From an uncultured Spirochaetota bacterium (GTDB lineage Bacteria; Spirochaetota; UBA4802; UBA5368), in the NCBI GenBank assembly GCA_937864375.1, contig CALMJO010000571.1, positions 1 to 8,645 on the forward strand: a stretch of DNA of 8,645 nt, read 5' to 3'. The position numbers and the translations under genes are program-made. The notes below the pieces were generated by a model that saw nothing but the letters and a program-made list of their open reading frames with translations, was not told the DNA's origin and did no database searches. This document shows, piece after piece, positions 6,281 through 8,645 of the stretch. Every line of letters starts with the position of its first letter. Within the stretch, counting starts at the first letter, position 1.

Positions 6281-7153
6281 TCACTGCGTTACCGTGCTCT
6301 TCACCTTTTCGTTCGGAACCTCTACGACTCCATCGGTCGTGCGTATCTTGATCATGGCGCCGCGACTAGTGATGGCCCCGCGGTAGACCTTCCCCGAATA
6401 AAGCGTAACCACGTCGATCCGTCCGTATTTTGCCTGAATCTCTTCCAGGGTCGCGGGAGGGGGATCCTTGATTTCCTCGTCGATCCTCCTGAGGGCCGGC
6501 AGAAACGATTTGCCCTTCTCCTCCAGTACGCCCGGCGCCATCGTTCCCATCCCCTCGATATAATTCACCGCCAGGGCCTTGCTCAGTACGAGCAACTCAG
6601 TTTTCGTGAGGCTTCGCACCTCAATCCCCGCTTTAACGTCGACAGCCTTCCCCTGCGTGACCTCCCTGGCCTTGCCTGAAGCGGTTTCGGTCACATCCAC
6701 CCTGCCACGGGACACGCCCACGGTTCCCGCTCCGGAACCGTAGGAAACGCTGAAGACCGTTCCACGAACCGCGGCTATGGCCGTAGGTGTCTTCACCCGG
6801 AACGCCTCGGACTTGCCCAGCCTGTCGATCCTCGAAAGCACCGTCCCGTTGAGCAGGCTAAGTTCGCCGTCACCGGATTCGAATAGCGAAACCGCCTCCA
6901 GGGTACTGCCGGGCAGCAGCTGCACAATCCCGCGCGAGCCGATCTGAATGGCGATATGGGACTCGGGCCCCGTCTTGATTACGTCCCCCTTCAGGATTAC
7001 CTGTGCGACTTGAGCCGGAGCGAATGCCTCTCCCTGGCTCTTCACCTGTACATCTCCCACCGCAAGAACAACCACCGGAGCGTGTCCCCCCTCGCTGCCG
7101 CACGACGCCGCAAGGGCGAATATTCCCAGCAGTATGATTATGATCTTTCTCAT
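6281..7153 (-). CDS. FecR-domain lipoprotein
   Basis: The 290-residue protein has a lipoprotein signal peptide: MRK, a hydrophobic run, then AASC with Cys18. The FecR domain covers about residues 26-175, with the markers GDVIKTGPESHIAIQIG (56-72), LLNGTVLSRIDRLGK (100-114) and the hallmark KTPTAIAAVRGTVFSVS (121-137). FecR domains are known in periplasmic parts of sigma regulators and in other envelope proteins; here there is no transmembrane or cytoplasmic part, so it cannot itself touch a sigma factor. Residues 195-245 are helical, and 246-290 form a separate small strand-rich module with VVTLYSGKVYRGAI and VEVPNEKV, like an LSM/SH3-type small barrel. The start ATG is supported by GAGGTG five bases upstream. 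It is divergent from an ECF sigma gene whose downstream partner is a second FecR protein that aligns with this one. It may be a target of that sigma factor or an accessory sensor; this is inference. Confidence 0.88.
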   Translation of the reverse strand: MRKIIIILLGIFALAASCGSEGGHAPVVVLAVGDVQVKSQGEAFAPAQVAQVILKGDVIKTGPESHIAIQIGSRGIVQLLPGSTLEAVSLFESGDGELSLLNGTVLSRIDRLGKSEAFRVKTPTAIAAVRGTVFSVSYGSGAGTVGVSRGRVDVTETASGKAREVTQGKAVDVKAGIEVRSLTKTELLVLSKALAVNYIEGMGTMAPGVLEEKGKSFLPALRRIDEEIKDPPPATLEEIQAKYGRIDVVTLYSGKVYRGAITSRGAMIKIRTTDGVVEVPNEKVKSTVTQ

Positions 7154-7392
7154 TCCCCCACCTCTTCCGTATTCTGAAATAACAGGTCAAAATCCGCAGT
7201 ACGCAACCGACCCGACCTCAATAAGTTGAACGCGGACCTTGAAAGGGACAATATTTTTTATGATTGCATTTCTTATTCATTCCTTTAAGTCTGTGAAAGT
7301 GGCTGTTGCAGTCCGTGTGTCGTAAAAACCAGCATTCAGGCACAAAAAATTGTCCATGATACCCCCTACGATCCACTTATACGGAGAAGGCC
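7154..7392. promoter_or_regulatory. Divergent intergenic region between the FecR lipoprotein and ECF sigma genes
   Basis: These 239 bases must hold both promoters. On the plus strand, TTGAAC (7226-7231) with CAATAT 17 bases later (7249-7254), and TTGAAA (7239-7244) with TATGAT (7259-7264, spacer 14), are weak sigma70-like candidates. A short direct repeat lies at 7226-7249: TTGAACGCGGAC followed by TTGAAAGGGAC. GTGTCGTA at 7317-7324 looks like an ECF-type -10, but no matching GGAAC-type -35 stands at the right distance. On the minus strand, TTGCGT and TGTTAT are 16 bases apart, just upstream of the lipoprotein gene. GGAG at 7383-7386, six bases before ATG 7393, is the sigma gene's ribosome site. 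No small gene was seen. Confidence 0.35.
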
Positions 7393-7914
7393 ATGCCCGG
7401 AATCGCTGAAGGGAGAGACCTCTTTATTGACGTCTACGAGCGTTACTATGGGCTCATATACAGCACCGCCTACTCCAAGCTGGGCGACGCCGACGACGCC
7501 ATGGACGCCGCCCAGGAGGTCTTCATCCGGTTCCACGGCAAGGCGCTGGAGGTCCGCGAGCCGCGCACCTGGCTCTACGGCACCCTTAGGAACGTGGTGT
7601 TCGACATGATGAAGAAAAAGAAACCGGACCTGACCGAGGGGGAAATGGACGACCTGGGCGTGGTCTTCGTGAACGGCTTCCGTGACACCAGGCTCATTAT
7701 AAAGGAAGCCCTGGAAAGCGGGGACAACTTCATCGACGAGGACGACCGCGCCCTCTTCGAGCTCGTGGCGAGCTACGACTTCACCTACCGCGAGGCGGGA
7801 GCGGAGCTCGGCATGTCCGAGCGTCAGGCCAAGTACCGCTTTGGGCTGGCCGTGCGGCGCCTCACGGAACATTTCCGCGCGCGGGGAATCACCAACCTGG
7901 AGGACCTGCTATGA
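7393..7914 (+). CDS. ECF-type RNA polymerase sigma factor
   Basis: The 173-residue protein has the two-domain architecture of an extracytoplasmic-function sigma factor, which directs RNA polymerase to a small set of promoters. Region 2 is at about 8-77: DLFIDVYERYYGLIYSTAYSK, then ADDAMDAAQEVFIRF (the region 2.2 D-A-x-D-x-x-Q-x-V-F-I type core), then PRTWLYGTLRNVVFDMMKKKK (region 2.3-2.4). Region 4 is at about 118-163: DRALFELVASYDFTYREAGAELGMSERQAKYRF, an HTH with the usual E-A-x-x-L-G-M-S-x-x-Q-x-K pattern, followed by AVRRL. Region 3 is absent, as in ECF factors, and the linker is acidic. The ribosome site GGAG six bases before ATG supports the start. The TGA stop overlaps the ATG of the downstream FecR-domain gene (ATGA), a common arrangement for a sigma and its regulator. 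Its target promoters are unknown; own-locus autoregulation is plausible. Confidence 0.88.
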   Translation: MPGIAEGRDLFIDVYERYYGLIYSTAYSKLGDADDAMDAAQEVFIRFHGKALEVREPRTWLYGTLRNVVFDMMKKKKPDLTEGEMDDLGVVFVNGFRDTRLIIKEALESGDNFIDEDDRALFELVASYDFTYREAGAELGMSERQAKYRFGLAVRRLTEHFRARGITNLEDLL

Positions 7915-8645
7915 ACGGCGCCGGGGCATTCCTCCAACTCCTTGAAAAGTATCGCCTCCGCCGGCCGGTGCCGGCCCAGGTGCGCGCCCGGATGGTTCGT
8001 GACAAGAGGACGACGCTCCGTCGCATCCTGCGACAAAACGGGCAGCTTTCCATGGGCGTACGTGCGGCCCTGCCCTTCTACCGTGCGGCCCGGGGAGCGG
8101 GGATCGCCGCGAGCTTCCGCCAGGGGAGAATCGCCGCCTCGGCCCTGGCGGCCATGGTGTTCTGCGTCCTCTTCGCCGGGCTGTTAACGGTTTCGCTGCC
8201 GCTCATCACCCCTTCGCACCCGGATAGAGGCGTGGTCGTCTTCGCCGCGGGCGAGGTGACCAGGAGCGGCGCGGACGGAACGACGGCGTCCCTGAAAGCC
8301 CGGGACCTCCTGGAGCGCGGGGATCGCATCAGGACCGGCGACGATGCCGCCGTGATAGTGCAGATTGGAGGGTCCGTCCTGGTGCGCCTTCAGCCTAAAA
8401 GCGAACTTGCGGTCGACACCCTGCTGACCGACCCGGACCTTGCGCTGTCAATCGGTTCAGGGACGGTGCTGGCCAGGATCCAGGGCCTCGCAAAGGACCG
8501 CTCTTTTACCGTCAAGGCCCCCACGATAGCGGCCGCTGTGCGCGGTACCGCTTTCAGCGTCACCGCCGGAGCAATTGACACCGTTGCGGTGGCCGAGGGT
8601 ACCGTGTCGGTGAGGCACGGCCGGACCGGGACCGGGCAGCTCATC
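7911..8645 (+). CDS. FecR-domain membrane protein, putative anti-sigma/sigma regulator (3' end missing)
   Basis: An open frame runs from ATG 7911 to the window end (245 codons seen, no stop), so the gene is incomplete. It overlaps the sigma gene by four bases, with GGAGG at 7899-7903, seven bases before the ATG. Residues 1-73 are predicted cytoplasmic and strongly basic (LLEKYRLRRPVPAQVRARMV, then KRTTLRRILRQNG). About 74-100 is one hydrophobic membrane segment, AASALAAMVFCVLFAGLL. The remainder is a periplasmic FecR domain: GDRIRTGDDAAVIVQIGG (137-154), then SGTVLARIQGLAKDRSF, and the signature VKAPTIAAAVRGTAFSVTAG (201-220). Known FecR proteins transmit a periplasmic signal to their sigma across the membrane, so this is the likely partner of the upstream sigma factor. 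The cytoplasmic part has no HxxxCxxC zinc motif. It aligns with the lipoprotein FecR on the opposite strand. Confidence 0.85.
   Translation, partial: MNGAGAFLQLLEKYRLRRPVPAQVRARMVRDKRTTLRRILRQNGQLSMGVRAALPFYRAARGAGIAASFRQGRIAASALAAMVFCVLFAGLLTVSLPLITPSHPDRGVVVFAAGEVTRSGADGTTASLKARDLLERGDRIRTGDDAAVIVQIGGSVLVRLQPKSELAVDTLLTDPDLALSIGSGTVLARIQGLAKDRSFTVKAPTIAAAVRGTAFSVTAGAIDTVAVAEGTVSVRHGRTGTGQLI

Noticed and set aside
7246..7355. Inverted repeat GGACAAT / ATTGTCC across the divergent region
   Set aside because: Only 7 bp with a gap of almost 100 bases; a match of this length is expected by chance in a region of this size.

Overview
The window reads as a metagenome-derived contig end from a GC-rich, diderm (Gram-negative-type) bacterium. 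Lipoprotein signal peptides, an Mla-type ABC ATPase, a periplasmic Amidase_3 enzyme and FecR-domain envelope proteins all point to an outer membrane. The mix of PAS-GGDEF signalling, MKL/Mla ATPase and FecR proteins next to an ECF sigma factor would suit an environmental Spirochaetota or deltaproteobacterial-type lineage. No single marker here settles the taxonomy, so that placement is a weak inference.

Layout: bases 1-44 are not biological. They match an Illumina Nextera i7 adapter, including its index and the Tn5 mosaic end. Next come the last ~70 codons of mnmA (tRNA 2-thiouridylase), which the adapter junction cuts off. Convergent to it lies a large cytoplasmic diguanylate cyclase with four PAS domains and an intact GGEEF active site and I-site. 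Divergent from that gene is an exported alpha/beta hydrolase. It is followed by a two-gene unit of an MlaF-type ABC ATPase whose end overlaps the start of a lipoprotein N-acetylmuramoyl-L-alanine amidase. A compact hicB-hicA toxin-antitoxin pair of visibly lower GC follows.

The right third is a FecR/ECF sigma neighbourhood. A FecR-domain lipoprotein is encoded on the minus strand. Across a 239-base divergent intergenic region lies an ECF-type sigma factor, which overlaps by 4 bases (ATGA) a second, membrane-anchored FecR-domain protein that runs off the window end. The two FecR proteins align through their whole FecR core, so a sigma factor is flanked by two paralogous FecR proteins. The membrane-anchored one is the likely sigma regulator by position; the lipoprotein may be a target or a partner.

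No rRNA, tRNA, CRISPR array, insertion sequence or phage module was recognised. The most unusual items are the sigma/FecR module with an N-terminal region lacking a zinc anti-sigma motif, the pairing of a lone MlaF-type ATPase with a cell-wall amidase, and the reduced hicBA unit. None is strong enough to be called a new system from sequence alone.
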